A stretch of DNA of 64,000 nt from Ancylobacter moscoviensis (GCF_007559435.1 NZ_VMBP01000006.1:1-64000), one strand, 5' to 3'. Positions 39,606 through 50,202 are shown, counted from the first letter of the stretch. Numbers and translations: made by a program. The notes: generated from the sequence alone by a model not told the origin.

Positions 39606-40118
39606 TCACGACAGCCGGATCGGCATGTTGACCGGCCGACCGAGCCCTTCCGGGATCGGCAGCGCGCCATGGGCGGCCTTCATCAGCGCGAGGCGTTCCA
39701 GCACCTCGTCGGGGAACGGCGCCACACGGCGGGTGCCGGCCTCGACATGCTGGGCGATCTGCTCGCAGGTCGCCGCGATCCAGCCCTCGCGGGCATGGTG
39801 CAGTTCCTGGAACAGATGCATGCGCTTGTCGTCGTAGTTGACGAGGCGCAACGTGACCCGCACCTCCTGTCCCACGCGAAGCTCGCGCAGGAAGCGTTGA
39901 TGGGCCTCGATCGTGACGAACGAGGCGCTGCGGCTCTCCACCCGATGGGGGCCGAGACCCACGAGGAAGACGGCCTCGTCGACCGCACGGTCGAACAGCA
40001 GGCCGTAATAGGCTGCGTTGAGCTGCCCGTGGTGATCGCCCCAGTTCGGCTCGACCGTCATCACGGACGAAACAAAAGGAGCGAAGAACACGGGCTCGAA
40101 GTCGATCCCGTCCAGCAT
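39606..40118 (-). CDS. Thioesterase family protein (hotdog fold)
   Basis: This 170-aa protein has a 4HBT-like hotdog pattern: EPNWGDHHGQLNAAYYGLLF, where family members have a D-x-x-G-H-x-N-x-x-Y segment, and DKRMHLFQELHH later on the sheet. The expected role is hydrolysis of an acyl-CoA thioester; similar proteins occur in carnitine-related operons, but nothing here supports that specifically. The start at 40118 is the last ATG before the conserved region; ATG 40169 would add 17 residues. It diverges from the FAD-linked dehydrogenase gene with a 241-nt gap that shows no clear promoter. Confidence 0.8.
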   Translation of the reverse strand: MLDGIDFEPVFFAPFVSSVMTVEPNWGDHHGQLNAAYYGLLFDRAVDEAVFLVGLGPHRVESRSASFVTIEAHQRFLRELRVGQEVRVTLRLVNYDDKRMHLFQELHHAREGWIAATCEQIAQHVEAGTRRVAPFPDEVLERLALMKAAHGALPIPEGLGRPVNMPIRLS

Positions 40119-40359
40119 GACACCATCCCGACCGCGAGCGCGTGACCGCTCTGCCTTATTGACAAGCATTGTGCCGACTTTCAGTGCAGTCGTCACCTGT
40201 CCTGATGGCGATTGAATGACTGAATTCTTGCGATCCGGGGGTATCGCCGTGCCTTTTGCGCGGCGGGGCGCCGGAGGCGGGGGTCGCGGCGGACACCGAT
40301 AAGGTATATGCGATGGTCGCCGCGTGGTTAGCGGCAGGCAGCGAGAAGAGGAGAGCGGG

Positions 40360-41775
40360 ATGAACGAGGTATTGCAGGCGCGTCCCGCGACGGAAAAGGC
40401 AGGCGAAGCGGTTAGCGCAGTCATCGCCGAGCTCTCCGCCCATTTCGGCGACCGGCTGGCGACCGGCCGCGCCATTCGCGAGCAGCATGCCAACACCGTC
40501 ACCTGGCTGCCGAACGAGGCACCGGACGCCGTGGTCTTCGTGGAGAGCACGGAGGACGTTCAACTTGTTGTGCGCAGCTGCGCCCGATACCGCGTTCCGG
40601 TCATCGCCTTCGGCACCGGCTCCTCGCTGGAAGGGCAGATCAATGCGCCGAAGGGCGGTATCTCGATCGATCTCTCGCGCATGAACCGGGTGCTTTCGGT
40701 GCACCCCGAGGACCTCGACTGCGTGGTGGAGCCGGGCGTCACCCGCAAGCAGCTCAACGAGCATCTGCGCGATGTCGGCCTGTTCTTCCCCATCGATCCC
40801 GGCGCGGATGCCTCGCTCGGCGGCATGGCTTCCACTCGCGCTTCCGGTACCAATGCGGTGCGCTACGGTACCATGAAGGACAACGTGATCTCCGTGACCG
40901 CCGTGCTGGCGAATGGCGAGGTGATCACCACAGCGCGGCGGGCAAGGAAGTCGTCGGCGGGCTACGACCTCACCCGGCTCTTCGTCGGCGCCGAGGGCAC
41001 GCTCGGCATCATCACCAACCTGACGCTCAGGCTCGCGGGCATTCCTGAAGCGATCTCCGGCGGCGTCTGCGGCTTCCCGACCATCCGCGCCGCCTGCGAC
41101 GCGGTGATCCTCACCATCCAGTCCGGCCTGCCGGTCGCCCGTATCGAACTGCTGGACGAGGTGCAGGTGCGGGCCTGCAACGCCTATTCGAAGCTCGATC
41201 TCGTCGAGCAGCCCACGCTCTTCGTGGAGTTCCACGGCACCGAGGCCAGCGTGCACGAGCAGGCCGAGCGTTTCGGCGAGATCGCGGCCGAGTATGGCGG
41301 CGGCGCGTTCAAGTGGGCGACGCGACCCGAGGACCGCACGAAACTCTGGCAGGCACGGCATGACGCCTACTGGGCCTGCCTGCCGCTGAAGCCGGGCGCC
41401 AAGGCACTGGCGACCGATGTCTGCGTGCCGCTGTCGCGCCTCGCCGACTGCGTGGACGAGACCAAGCACGACATCGAGGAGATGGGCATGATCGCGCCCA
41501 TCGTCGGCCATGTCGGCGACGGCAATTTCCACACCGTCACCCTTGTCGACATGGACGATCCGCACGAGGTCGCGAAGGCGAAGGACTTCATCTCGCGCAT
41601 GGTGGAGCGCGCGCTCGCCATGGGCGGCACCGCCACCGGCGAGCACGGCGTCGGCCAGGGCAAGCGCAAATACATGGAAGCCGAGCACGGCACGGCGACG
41701 CTCGATGCGATGCGGGCCGTCAAGCTGGCGCTCGATCCGCACAACATCATGAATCCGGGCAAGATCCTGCCCTGA
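40360..41775 (+). CDS. FAD-linked oxidase, D-lactate/2-hydroxyacid dehydrogenase type
   Basis: This 471-aa flavoprotein belongs to the VAO/PCMH superfamily, GlcD/Dld group. The FAD-binding domain is in the first half (VIAFGTGSSLEGQINAPKGG, VEPGVTRKQLNEHL, GADASLGGMASTRASGTNAV, LFVGAEGTLGIIT). The C-terminal FAD-oxidase domain has HVGDGNFHTVTLVDM and GEHGVGQGKRKYM, then ending DPHNIMNPGKILP. This closely resembles cytochrome-dependent D-lactate dehydrogenases; glycolate oxidase subunit GlcD is the alternative, but no glcE/glcF genes are near. GAAGAGGAGA precedes ATG 40360. Confidence 0.9.
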   Translation: MNEVLQARPATEKAGEAVSAVIAELSAHFGDRLATGRAIREQHANTVTWLPNEAPDAVVFVESTEDVQLVVRSCARYRVPVIAFGTGSSLEGQINAPKGGISIDLSRMNRVLSVHPEDLDCVVEPGVTRKQLNEHLRDVGLFFPIDPGADASLGGMASTRASGTNAVRYGTMKDNVISVTAVLANGEVITTARRARKSSAGYDLTRLFVGAEGTLGIITNLTLRLAGIPEAISGGVCGFPTIRAACDAVILTIQSGLPVARIELLDEVQVRACNAYSKLDLVEQPTLFVEFHGTEASVHEQAERFGEIAAEYGGGAFKWATRPEDRTKLWQARHDAYWACLPLKPGAKALATDVCVPLSRLADCVDETKHDIEEMGMIAPIVGHVGDGNFHTVTLVDMDDPHEVAKAKDFISRMVERALAMGGTATGEHGVGQGKRKYMEAEHGTATLDAMRAVKLALDPHNIMNPGKILP

Positions 41776-41941
41776 GCGGGATCCGGCTCCAAGAGACCTT
41801 CCAAACGGCGTCCGCGGCGCAAATGACACTTTGCGGGTGTCGCGGAGAATGCAAAAAATATCAACAATCTAGCGTAGGATGGTTCGACGGCCCCGCTTTC
41901 CGGGACGGGGCGCGCCGGGGCGGGTGGACCGGAGGAGTCGC

Positions 41942-44900
41942 GTGCAGAACCTGCTGCTGACCATTGCGAGCGCCATCATACTGGCCGTCGCGGCGGCTTT
42001 TGCCGCGCCGTTCGTCGTCGACTGGACGCAGTGGCGCTCCGTCTTCGAGGCGCAGGCGGCGCGTGCCATCGGCGCCCCGGTGGTGATCCGCGGCCCCATC
42101 GAGGCGCAGATCCTGCCCACGCCGCACATCGTGCTGCGCGACGTTTCGGTCGGCGTCGACGGCGGCGGCACGGGGATGGCGGCGGCGGAGCTTGCCGGTC
42201 ATCTCTCGCTCGGCGCGCTGATGCGCGGCGAGGTGGTCGCCGACCGGCTGACCCTGACCCGGCCCCGCCTGCGCGTGGTGGTCGATGCCACCGGCAAGTT
42301 CGTTCTTCCCACCGGGGCCACGCGGGCCGCGGGCTTCAGCATCGCCGAACTGGACATCCGCGACGGCACGCTGGAACTCGTCGACCGCGCCAACGGGCGC
42401 ACGCTCAAGCTCGACGACATGGACCTGACCGGCGCACTCGGCGGTACGCTGGGGCCGGCGCGGCTCGATGGCGAAGTGGAGACCGCCGGCGTGCGCCGCC
42501 GGCTGCGCGCCTCGCTCGCGACCTTCGCGCCGGACGGCACGGCGAAGCTGCGGCTCGGCGTGCAGAATGTCGGCTCGCCCTTCAGCATCGATGCCGACGG
42601 CGTGCTCAGCCTCGCCGGCGGAAAGCCGGGCTTCCGCGGCCGCGCCTCGCTTGCCGCCGCCACCGATCCGGCGCCCGCCCTGCGTGGCGCCGACGGGAAG
42701 GCGCCGGCCGTGCCGACCTTCTCCGACGTGCTGAAGGGATGGAGCCTTGCCGGCACGGTGGAGGCAAGCCCGCAAGCGGTCAGCGCCAGCGACCTCAGCC
42801 TCACGCTGGAAGGAGCGCAGCGCCCGGTCGAGCTGACGGGCATGGCCAGCTTCACCGGCGGCAACGAGAAGCAGCCGGACACCCGGCTGGAACTGAAGCT
42901 CTCCGCCCGCCAGATCGACCTCAACGCGATGACCGGCGGTGCCGCGCCCCTGGCCGCCGTCGATGCGCTGGCCGCGACCATCGCCCCGCTGGCGGGGGTC
43001 GCCATCAGCGGGACGCTGGACCTGACCAGCGACACCGTACTGCTCGCCGGCGCGGCGATGCGCGAGGCACAGGCGGGGCTCGACTGGTCCCCGGCCGGCT
43101 GGCGGGCACGCACCATCGAGGCCCGGCTGCCGGGCGGGGCGCGGGTCGCGCTTTCCGGCAGCCTGCCGAGCGTGGCGGGCAAGACTGATCCGAACGCGGC
43201 GCTGTTCGGCGGAACCGTGGTGCTGGAGGCACAGGACCTGCCGGCCTTCGCCGGCTGGGCGGCGCCGGAGGCGAGCGCGTTGGTCACCAACCTGCCGGCC
43301 GGCGCGGCGCGTCTCGCCGGCGAGCTCAGCGCCAGCGCGTCGCGCGTCGCCTTCGACAAGCTGGACCTGACCGCCGGAGACAGCCATTTCACCGGCACCG
43401 CCGCTTACAGCGTGCCACAGGACGGCGTGCGCGGCCGGCTCGACGCCGTTCTGGCGACGGACAATATCGACCTCGACGCGCTGCTGCCCTCGGCGCGGCG
43501 GCTGATCGGGCTCGGGACCGAGCGCTTCGACCTCGGCCTCAGCCTGACCGGCCGGCAGGTGCGCTTTGCCGGCGCTAATGCGAAGAGCGTCGACGTGATC
43601 CTGAAGGGCGACGCCGAGGGGCTGGGCATCGAGCGTCTTGCCATCGACGATTTCGCCGGGTTGGACCTGACCGGCTCGGGCCGGCTTGCCGCTCTAGGCA
43701 GCGCCGAGGCGGGCGCCAACGGCCGCTTCGAGGCGCAGCTTTCCGGCAAGCGGGCGGAAGGGCTGCCGGCGCTGGCGCGCGCCTTCGGCCTGACGCAGAT
43801 CGAGCCGTTCCTCGCCTCGGCCGGCCCGATGCTGGCGCCGGTCGATGTGCGACTGGTGCTCGCCTCGGAGGCGGGACGCACCAGCGTCGAGGCGGGCGGG
43901 CAGCTCGGCAGCCTGTCGGGCGCGGGCAAGGTCGGCTTCGGTGCCGACCGGCGGCCGCAGGGGCGCGTTCAGTTCGACGCGAAGGACGGCGGCGCGGTGC
44001 TCTCGCGCCTCGGCGTTCCCGGCCTGCGGGGCAATCTCGGGGCGGGGCGGCTGGTCGTCGATCTCGGCGAACGCGTCGACGCGACGCTGACGCTCGGCGG
44101 TGCGAGCCTGCGGGGGCAGGGAAGCCTCGCGCTGGACGCCGAGGGACGCGTGCAGCCCGATCTCGCGCTCACCCTCGACGGCGCCAACCTCGCCGTGCTG
44201 TTGAGCGACGTCGCGTCGGGCGACGCGCGCGCCGTGCCGGCGAGCCTCAAGGGCGCCCTCGGCCGCGACGGCGAGACATGGTGGGTGCGCGGCCTCTCCG
44301 GCTCGATCGCCGGCCAGCGGCTCGACGGCAGCCTCGCCTATGCGCCGGGCCAGCCGGTGCGGGCGGAACTGACGACGGCGAAATGGAGCCTGCCGCAGGC
44401 GCTCAGCCTCGTCGTCGGCGCCTCCGGCGGGGAGGGCTGGTCGAAGACGCGCTTCGGCACGCCGATGCTCGCGACGCTGGCGGCCGAGCTGGCGCTCAAC
44501 GTCGGCCAGTTCGAACTGCCGGGCGGTCTGGCGCTCAGTGATGCCAGGCTGCGGGGCAAGCTTTCGGGCGGGCGCCTCGCGGTGGAGGAGATCGCCGGCC
44601 AGCTGGCGGGCGGCAGCCTCGCCGGGCGCTTCAATCTCGGGCGCGAGGGCGAGAACGTCCAGTTCGACGGGCGCTTGTCGCTGGCCAATGCCGACGGCGC
44701 GGCGCTGCTGGCGGCCGCCGGGGCGAAGCAGCCGGGCGTGCGCGGCCGGGTGACGGCGACGCTGGACCTCACCGGACGCGGCAACTCGCCCTTCGTGCTG
44801 GCGAGCCGCCTCCAGGGGCAGGGCAATCTGGCGATCGAGGGGCTGGAGATCGACTATAACGATCCGACGGCCCTGCAATATGTGATGCTGGCGACCGATC

Positions 44901-45571
44901 GCGGGTTGCCGCCCGACCGGCAGAAGCTGGTCCAGCTCTTCAATGAGGGGCTGTCGCGCGGCCCACTGCGGCTGCAGCGGGTGGAGAGTGCCATCAGCGT
45001 CGTTGACGGTGTAGCGCGCACCAGCGCGGCGCGGATCGCTGCCGGCGAGCAGCGTTTCGGTGTTTCCGGCGTGCTCGACATTGCCGCGCTCGGCTTCGAG
45101 GCGACGCTGGAACTGCAGGATGTGGCGCAGGGGGGACTGCCCGCCGTGCCGGCGGCGGCGGTGCAATGGCGTGGCCCGCTGGCCGCGCCGGAACGGCGCT
45201 TCGACATCACCGCGCTGACGGCGGCCATCAACATGCGGGCGCTCGACCGCGAAACCAAGCGGCTGGAAGCGGAATTCGGGCGTACGCCGCTGACCGATGG
45301 CGGGCAGGCGACCGGCAATCCCGCTGTCGGCAGAGGCCGCGAGGAGCCGGCGCCGGCAGCGCCCGCCCAGCCGCCGGCTTCGCCCCCGGCCGCCGCATCG
45401 CCATCGCGTCCGGCGCCGCAGTCCTATTATTACGGGCAGTATTCCGCGCCCGGCGCCCAGATGCCGGGAGAACTCGCGCCGGGTAGCGCCGCGCCGCCGC
45501 TGGGGCCGCCGGTCGATATTCCGGCCGATCCGCTGCAGAGCCCGATCATGGCGCCGCCGCTGGCGCCGTGA
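41942..45571 (+). CDS. AsmA family protein
   Basis: This 1209-aa protein is a large AsmA-like envelope protein. A single N-terminal membrane anchor (about residues 3-22) is followed by the AsmA N-domain, FVVDWTQWRSVFEAQAARAI and GPIEAQILPTPHIVLRDVSV. A long beta-rich repetitive body fills the middle, and the AsmA C-domain includes GQGNLAIEGLEIDYNDPTAL. Family members form bridge-like structures implicated in phospholipid transport between inner and outer membrane. The last 90 residues are Pro/Ala-rich. The GTG start at 41942 is chosen for its strong GGAGG 6 nt upstream; ATG 41879 would add 21 residues before the anchor. Confidence 0.9.
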   Translation: MQNLLLTIASAIILAVAAAFAAPFVVDWTQWRSVFEAQAARAIGAPVVIRGPIEAQILPTPHIVLRDVSVGVDGGGTGMAAAELAGHLSLGALMRGEVVADRLTLTRPRLRVVVDATGKFVLPTGATRAAGFSIAELDIRDGTLELVDRANGRTLKLDDMDLTGALGGTLGPARLDGEVETAGVRRRLRASLATFAPDGTAKLRLGVQNVGSPFSIDADGVLSLAGGKPGFRGRASLAAATDPAPALRGADGKAPAVPTFSDVLKGWSLAGTVEASPQAVSASDLSLTLEGAQRPVELTGMASFTGGNEKQPDTRLELKLSARQIDLNAMTGGAAPLAAVDALAATIAPLAGVAISGTLDLTSDTVLLAGAAMREAQAGLDWSPAGWRARTIEARLPGGARVALSGSLPSVAGKTDPNAALFGGTVVLEAQDLPAFAGWAAPEASALVTNLPAGAARLAGELSASASRVAFDKLDLTAGDSHFTGTAAYSVPQDGVRGRLDAVLATDNIDLDALLPSARRLIGLGTERFDLGLSLTGRQVRFAGANAKSVDVILKGDAEGLGIERLAIDDFAGLDLTGSGRLAALGSAEAGANGRFEAQLSGKRAEGLPALARAFGLTQIEPFLASAGPMLAPVDVRLVLASEAGRTSVEAGGQLGSLSGAGKVGFGADRRPQGRVQFDAKDGGAVLSRLGVPGLRGNLGAGRLVVDLGERVDATLTLGGASLRGQGSLALDAEGRVQPDLALTLDGANLAVLLSDVASGDARAVPASLKGALGRDGETWWVRGLSGSIAGQRLDGSLAYAPGQPVRAELTTAKWSLPQALSLVVGASGGEGWSKTRFGTPMLATLAAELALNVGQFELPGGLALSDARLRGKLSGGRLAVEEIAGQLAGGSLAGRFNLGREGENVQFDGRLSLANADGAALLAAAGAKQPGVRGRVTATLDLTGRGNSPFVLASRLQGQGNLAIEGLEIDYNDPTALQYVMLATDRGLPPDRQKLVQLFNEGLSRGPLRLQRVESAISVVDGVARTSAARIAAGEQRFGVSGVLDIAALGFEATLELQDVAQGGLPAVPAAAVQWRGPLAAPERRFDITALTAAINMRALDRETKRLEAEFGRTPLTDGGQATGNPAVGRGREEPAPAAPAQPPASPPAAASPSRPAPQSYYYGQYSAPGAQMPGELAPGSAAPPLGPPVDIPADPLQSPIMAPPLAP

Positions 45572-45577
45572 GGCGGC

Positions 45578-46471
45578 TCAGCCGGTAATGAATTCGTCGG
45601 CGGCGTAGCCCTGCAGATAGAGCAGGGCGGTGAGGTCGCCATGGTCGATGCGCACCTGCGCGGCGGCCGCCACGGCCGGTTTGGCGTGGTAGGCGACGCC
45701 GAGACCGGCCTCGCCGATCATCGCGAGATCGTTGGCGCCGTCGCCCACCGCCAGCGTCGCGTCGTAGGGCAGTCCGAGCGCCTGCCGCGTCTCGACCAGC
45801 GCGGTCAGCTTGGCTTCGCGGCCGAGGATCGGTTCCTCGACGAGGCCGGCGAAGCTCTCCCCATCGGCGAGCAGCACATTGGCGCGGTGGGCGTCGAAGC
45901 CGATCATCTCCGCGACGCGCGCGGTGAACAGGGTGAAGCCGCCGGAGACGAGCAGGGTGCGCGCGCCGTTCGCCCGCATGGTGCGCACCAGCGCCGTGCC
46001 GCCGGGGGTGAGGCGGATGCGGTCGGCGATCACCTCGTCGACGACGGCGAGCGGCAGGCCCTTGAGCAGCGCCACGCGCTCGCGCAGCGCCGGCTCGAAG
46101 GCGATCTCGCCGCGCATGGCGCGCTCGGTTATCTCGGAAACATGCGTCTTCATGCCGGCATAGTCGGCCAGCTCGTCGATGCATTCCTGCCCGATCATGG
46201 TGGAATCCATGTCGGCGAGGAAAAGCTGCTTGCGGCGTCCCTCGGCCGGCAGCAGGGCGACGTCGACGGGCACCGCGCCCAGCGCCGCTCGCACGGCGTC
46301 GATGTCGGTGGAGCCGGAGAAGCCGATTTCGGCGGCGATGCCGGGGCTGAGGAGGCGGGCCTCGCCGGGCGCGGGCAGCGCCGAGCGGGCCGCGGCGATC
46401 ACCGCGGCATCGACCGCCGGGGCGGCCGGATTGGAGATGAGGACGGCGACGTGGGAAGCGTGATCGGACAT
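45578..46471 (-). CDS. serB: Phosphoserine phosphatase SerB
   Basis: This 297-aa HAD-family enzyme performs the last step of serine synthesis. A divergent ACT-like N-domain (about 1-80) precedes the catalytic domain. The nucleophile motif is D87-M-D89-S-T ([19 protein letters not shown]). Later motifs are [10 protein letters not shown], a lysine in GREAKL, and [20 protein letters not shown]. All HAD catalytic positions are intact. It converges with the AsmA gene 6 nt away and diverges from miaA. Confidence 0.96.
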   Translation of the reverse strand: MSDHASHVAVLISNPAAPAVDAAVIAAARSALPAPGEARLLSPGIAAEIGFSGSTDIDAVRAALGAVPVDVALLPAEGRRKQLFLADMDSTMIGQECIDELADYAGMKTHVSEITERAMRGEIAFEPALRERVALLKGLPLAVVDEVIADRIRLTPGGTALVRTMRANGARTLLVSGGFTLFTARVAEMIGFDAHRANVLLADGESFAGLVEEPILGREAKLTALVETRQALGLPYDATLAVGDGANDLAMIGEAGLGVAYHAKPAVAAAAQVRIDHGDLTALLYLQGYAADEFITG

Positions 46472-46547
46472 TGCGGCGACAGAGACCTTGCCGCCGGGCC
46501 GGCGACGGGCAAAAAGGCGGGATGAGACCCATGAAGCGGAGACGGGC

Positions 46548-47471
46548 GTGACCGGAAATGCTTCGCGCCCGCGCGCGGTGCTTATTGCAGGACCGACCGC
46601 GAGCGGCAAGTCGGCGCTGGCGCTCGAACTCGCGGAACGGGCGGGCGGCGTCGTCATCAACGCGGATTCCATGCAGGTCTATCGCGATCTCCGAGTGCTT
46701 TCCGCCCGGCCGACCGCCGGGGAGGAGGCGCGCGCGCCGCATCGTCTCTACGGCCATGTCGACGGTGCGCAGGATTATTCCGTCGCGCACTGGCTGGAGG
46801 ACGCCCGGCGCGTCCTTTCAGAAAGCGAGGCGGAGGGACGCCTGCCGATCTTCGTCGGCGGCACGGGTCTCTATTTCAAGGCACTGACGCTCGGCCTTTC
46901 GCCCATGCCGGTCATTCCCGCCGAGGTGCGGGCCCGCGTGCGTGCGTTCGCTCCTGATGCGCCGGCCCTGCATGCGCGTCTCGTCGCCGTCGATCCCGAG
47001 ACCGCCGCGCGCTTGCGTCCCTCCGATACGCAGCGGCTGATGCGCGCGCTGGAAGTGTTCGAGGCGACGGGCCGTCCGCTGGCGCTCTGGCAGGACGAAC
47101 GTGCCGAGCCTCCGGTGCTGGCGGCGGACCAGGCGTTCAAGCTCTTTCTCGCCACCGACCGGACGGTGCTGCGCGCGCGCATCGCCGAGCGCTTCCACGC
47201 GATGATGGAGGAAGGCGCGCCGGAGGAGGCGAGGGCCCTGCTGGCACGCGACCTGCCGGCCGACCGGACCATCCTCAAGGCGCATGGCGTGCCGTGGTTC
47301 CGGCGCTGTTTCGCCGGCGAGATCACGCAGGATGAGGCGGTGGCGGGCGCCATCCTCGATACGCGCCATTACGCCAAGCGGCAGGATACCTGGTTCCGCC
47401 ACCAGCTCGAGGGCTGGACGGCGGTGACGGCCCCGGAAGCCCGGAGGCTTCTCGAAGAGGTGTCATCCTGA
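46548..47471 (+). CDS. miaA: tRNA dimethylallyltransferase MiaA
   Basis: This 307-aa enzyme adds the dimethylallyl group to A37 of tRNAs that read UNN codons. The P-loop is [17 protein letters not shown]. Other family blocks are [51 protein letters not shown] and [16 protein letters not shown]. The GTG start at 46548 is preferred, with GCGGAG 6 nt upstream, and gives a normal length; the frame can extend to a TTG at 46488. It diverges from serB. Confidence 0.96.
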   Translation: MTGNASRPRAVLIAGPTASGKSALALELAERAGGVVINADSMQVYRDLRVLSARPTAGEEARAPHRLYGHVDGAQDYSVAHWLEDARRVLSESEAEGRLPIFVGGTGLYFKALTLGLSPMPVIPAEVRARVRAFAPDAPALHARLVAVDPETAARLRPSDTQRLMRALEVFEATGRPLALWQDERAEPPVLAADQAFKLFLATDRTVLRARIAERFHAMMEEGAPEEARALLARDLPADRTILKAHGVPWFRRCFAGEITQDEAVAGAILDTRHYAKRQDTWFRHQLEGWTAVTAPEARRLLEEVSS

Positions 47472-47490
47472 TGTGCGCTTATCGGAGTTC

Positions 47491-47964
47491 CTAAAGGCCA
47501 AGCTCCGACAATCCAGGATGATCGGCCGGACGCGGACTGGAGCGGTCCCAATGAAACTTGCGCTCGTTTTCCCTGATCGGCAGGTCGTTGATGCAGGCGT
47601 AGCGACGCTGCATCAGGCCGTCTTCGGCGAACTCCCAGTTCTCATTGCCGTAGGAGCGGAACCAGTTGCCGGAATCATCGTGCCATTCATAGGCGAAGCG
47701 TACGGCGATGCGGTTGTCGGTGAAGGCCCAGAGTTCCTTGATCAGCCGGTAGTCCAGTTCCTTCGCCCATTTGCGCGTGAGGAAGGCGACGATCTCGGGG
47801 CGGCCGTTGATGAATTCGGCGCGGTTCCGCCACTGGCTGTCCGGCGTGTAGACCCGCGAGACGCGCTCGGGATTGCAGGAGTTCCAGCCATCTTCGGCGC
47901 CGCGAACCTTCTGGATTGCCGTCTCGCGGGTGAAGGGCGGGAGAGGCGGGTGTGTTTCCGACAT
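47491..47964 (-). CDS. DUF1348 / NTF2-like family protein
   Basis: This 157-aa protein is a DUF1348 member with a cone-shaped NTF2-like fold. Conserved stretches are [56 protein letters not shown] and [13 protein letters not shown]. Function is unknown; NTF2-like folds bind small molecules in a central pocket. It precedes nothing obviously related: msrQ lies 23 nt upstream on the same strand, so the two could be cotranscribed. Confidence 0.88.
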   Translation of the reverse strand: MSETHPPLPPFTRETAIQKVRGAEDGWNSCNPERVSRVYTPDSQWRNRAEFINGRPEIVAFLTRKWAKELDYRLIKELWAFTDNRIAVRFAYEWHDDSGNWFRSYGNENWEFAEDGLMQRRYACINDLPIRENERKFHWDRSSPRPADHPGLSELGL

Positions 47965-47987
47965 GAGTCACCTCTGGCGAAGCGCGC

Positions 47988-48977
47988 TCAGGCCCGTGCC
48001 GTCCGTCGAACGGGCAGCGGGCGCAGGCGCAGGGCGAGGGCGCTGGCGACGGCGACGGCCGCTCCGAGGCCGGCGACCCACCAGGCGGGGCGGATGGAAT
48101 AGGAAAAGGCGAGATTGGCCGCCAGCACGCGCGCGGGATCGACGCCTGTCGCGGCGAGATACCACCCGGCTTCGAGAAGCGCCGTGGCGAGGCCCGAGAA
48201 CGCGGCCAGCGCGAGGAGGGCACCAAGGCTGCTACCGTAGCCATGGCGTTGCAGCACGCGCCATCCCATCAGCCAGACGAAGAAGCCGGCCATCAGCGTC
48301 GGCTCGGTCACGTCGAGCTTCTGCTGCATGAAGAAATGCAGGATGCCGAGCGCCGTCACCGGATAGACGAGCATCTGCAGCCGCGACCAGCGCTCGGCGC
48401 CCATGCGCCGCACCGCGCCGTCCCAGGAGGTAGCGGCGAGCGCGATCAGGCCGAGCACGGCGGCGAAGCCGATGGTGAGATAGATCCGCAGCACGATCTC
48501 GCGCGCGGCGGTCGACAGGCTCGCGGTATCAATGAGGTAGAAGGTGAAATGGACGCCGACGAGGAAGGCGGCGCCGAGGCCGAGCGTGCGCCGGGCGTTG
48601 AGGAGCTTCGGCCAGTTGAACAGCCGCCGCGCCGGCGTCACCGCCAGCGTGACCAGCAGCAGCCGGATCGCCCAGTCGCCGACGAAGCGGATGACCTCGA
48701 TCAGCGGCCGGGCGGTCAGCGCCGGGTCTTCCCCGAGGGCGCCACCGCCGAGGCCGGGACCGGCCCCCAATCCACCGCCGCCCAGCCCACCGCCTGGAAG
48801 TCCACCGCCTGCAAGCCCACCGCCGCCCAATCCGCCGCCGACCCCGAAAGGGTCCTGCGGCGCGAAGCCGCCGCTCAGGGCACGGGCGGCCAGCAGGGCA
48901 AGGGGAAACAGGACGACGACGAGCGCGCCGATCTTCTCGGGGCTGAGCTTGCCGGAATTCTCGCGCAGGAAGGGCAT
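47988..48977 (-). CDS. msrQ: MsrQ-like heme-binding membrane subunit with glycine-rich insertion
   Basis: This 329-aa polytopic inner-membrane protein is the ferric-reductase-like heme subunit that feeds electrons to the periplasmic methionine sulfoxide reductase MsrP. Family blocks are DWAIRLLLVTLAVTPARRL, LNARRTLGLGAAF, the probable heme histidine in VGVHFTFYL, RWSRLQMLVYPVTALGILHF with another His, and MGWRVLQRHGY. Between the first and second membrane segments (residues 45-82) is an insertion made almost only of Gly and Leu in GGGL units, not normal for the family. No msrP gene is adjacent, so the partner must lie elsewhere or be absent. Confidence 0.87.
   Translation of the reverse strand: MPFLRENSGKLSPEKIGALVVVLFPLALLAARALSGGFAPQDPFGVGGGLGGGGLAGGGLPGGGLGGGGLGAGPGLGGGALGEDPALTARPLIEVIRFVGDWAIRLLLVTLAVTPARRLFNWPKLLNARRTLGLGAAFLVGVHFTFYLIDTASLSTAAREIVLRIYLTIGFAAVLGLIALAATSWDGAVRRMGAERWSRLQMLVYPVTALGILHFFMQQKLDVTEPTLMAGFFVWLMGWRVLQRHGYGSSLGALLALAAFSGLATALLEAGWYLAATGVDPARVLAANLAFSYSIRPAWWVAGLGAAVAVASALALRLRPLPVRRTARA
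48732..48845 (-). repeat. Imperfect tandem repeat encoding GGGL units in msrQ
   Basis: Roughly 15-nt imperfect units code for successive GGGL/GGGGL motifs, with Ala or Pro between some of them. Reading frame is kept throughout. It is likely a slippage-prone expansion in the periplasmic loop. Confidence 0.8.
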
Positions 48978-49113
48978 GGGCGGACCGTGAGCGTTGCGAT
49001 GCCCATCATTACGCCGGCCGGTGTGGCGATCTTACAATAACGCACCCGCACTTTCGCGTGAGACCGGCGCCGCGTGAGACCGGCGGCGTGCGCCGCCGGC
49101 GCGCGGCGGTGGT

Positions 49114-50202
49114 TCACTCCTCGAAGATGCGCGTCACATGGCCCATCTTGCGGCCGGGACGAGCTTCTTCCTTGCCGTAGAGATGCAGGTGGGCGCCGGG
49201 CTCGTCGAGAACGGCGAGCCATTCGTCGGCCTCGTCGCCGATGAGATTGGTCATTTCCACCCGGCCGAGCCGCTCGACCGCGCCGAGGGGCCAGCCGGCG
49301 ATGGCGCGCACATGCTGCTCGAACTGGCTGGTGACGGCGCCGTCCAGCGTCCAGTGCCCGGAATTGTGCACGCGCGGGGCGATTTCGTTGACGATGAGGC
49401 CCTGCGTGCCGTCCACCACCACGAGGAACATCTCGACCGCGAACACGCCGACATAGCCGAGCGCCTCGCCGATGCGCCGCGCGATCTCCCGCGAGACCGC
49501 CTCGACGGCCGGGGTTACCTCGGCCGGGACGGTGGAGCGGTAGAGAATGTGATGGCGGTGCTCGTTCTGCGTCACCTCATAGGCGGCGAAGCGCCCGTCC
49601 CCGGTACGGGCGGCGACGACGGAGACCTCGCACTCGAAGGGCACGAAGCCTTCGAGGATCGCCGGCTGGTGGCCGATCGCGGTGAAGGCGGCGGCGAGAT
49701 CGTCGCCCTCGCGGATGATCACCTGTCCCTTGCCGTCATAGCCGAAGCGGCGCGTCTTCAGCACCGCCGGCCGGCCGATCTCCTGGAGCGCCTGCTCCAG
49801 CTCCGCCACGCTGTTCACCGCGGCGAAGGGGGCGGTCTCGATGCCGAGGCGGGAGACGAAGGTCTTCTCCTCCAGCCGGTCCTGGGTGATGCCCAGCGCC
49901 TTCGCGCCCGGATGCACCGGCACGTGGCCGGCGAGGAAATCGGCGGTGTAGACCGGCACGTTCTCGAATTCATAGGTGACGACGTCGACCGACCGGGCGA
50001 AGCGCTCCAGCGCGGCGAGGTCGTCATAGGCGGCCTGCGTGTGGGTGCTGGCCACGTCGAAGGCCGGGCTGCCGGCCTCCGGCGCGTAGATGTGCGCCTT
50101 CAGCCCCAGCGGGGCGGCGGCGAGGGCGATCATGCGGGCGAGCTGGCCCCCGCCGAGAATGCCGATGGTGGCGCCGGGCTTCAGCATGTAGGACGCGTTC
50201 AC
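49114..50202 (-). CDS. purK: N5-carboxyaminoimidazole ribonucleotide synthase PurK
   Basis: This 362-aa ATP-grasp enzyme converts AIR and bicarbonate to N5-CAIR in purine synthesis. It has [17 protein letters not shown] at the N-terminus, [37 protein letters not shown], and the [17 protein letters not shown] block characteristic of PurK. The GTG start at 50202 overlaps the purE stop (GTGA), implying coupling; ATG 50187 is the alternative. The 136-nt gap to msrQ downstream shows no clear terminator. Confidence 0.96.
   Translation of the reverse strand: MNASYMLKPGATIGILGGGQLARMIALAAAPLGLKAHIYAPEAGSPAFDVASTHTQAAYDDLAALERFARSVDVVTYEFENVPVYTADFLAGHVPVHPGAKALGITQDRLEEKTFVSRLGIETAPFAAVNSVAELEQALQEIGRPAVLKTRRFGYDGKGQVIIREGDDLAAAFTAIGHQPAILEGFVPFECEVSVVAARTGDGRFAAYEVTQNEHRHHILYRSTVPAEVTPAVEAVSREIARRIGEALGYVGVFAVEMFLVVVDGTQGLIVNEIAPRVHNSGHWTLDGAVTSQFEQHVRAIAGWPLGAVERLGRVEMTNLIGDEADEWLAVLDEPGAHLHLYGKEEARPGRKMGHVTRIFEE

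Noticed and set aside
48732-48845. Possible CRISPR-like or mobile repeat array
   Set aside because: The units are short, imperfect, in frame and code for GGGL within an intact gene; there are no spacers.
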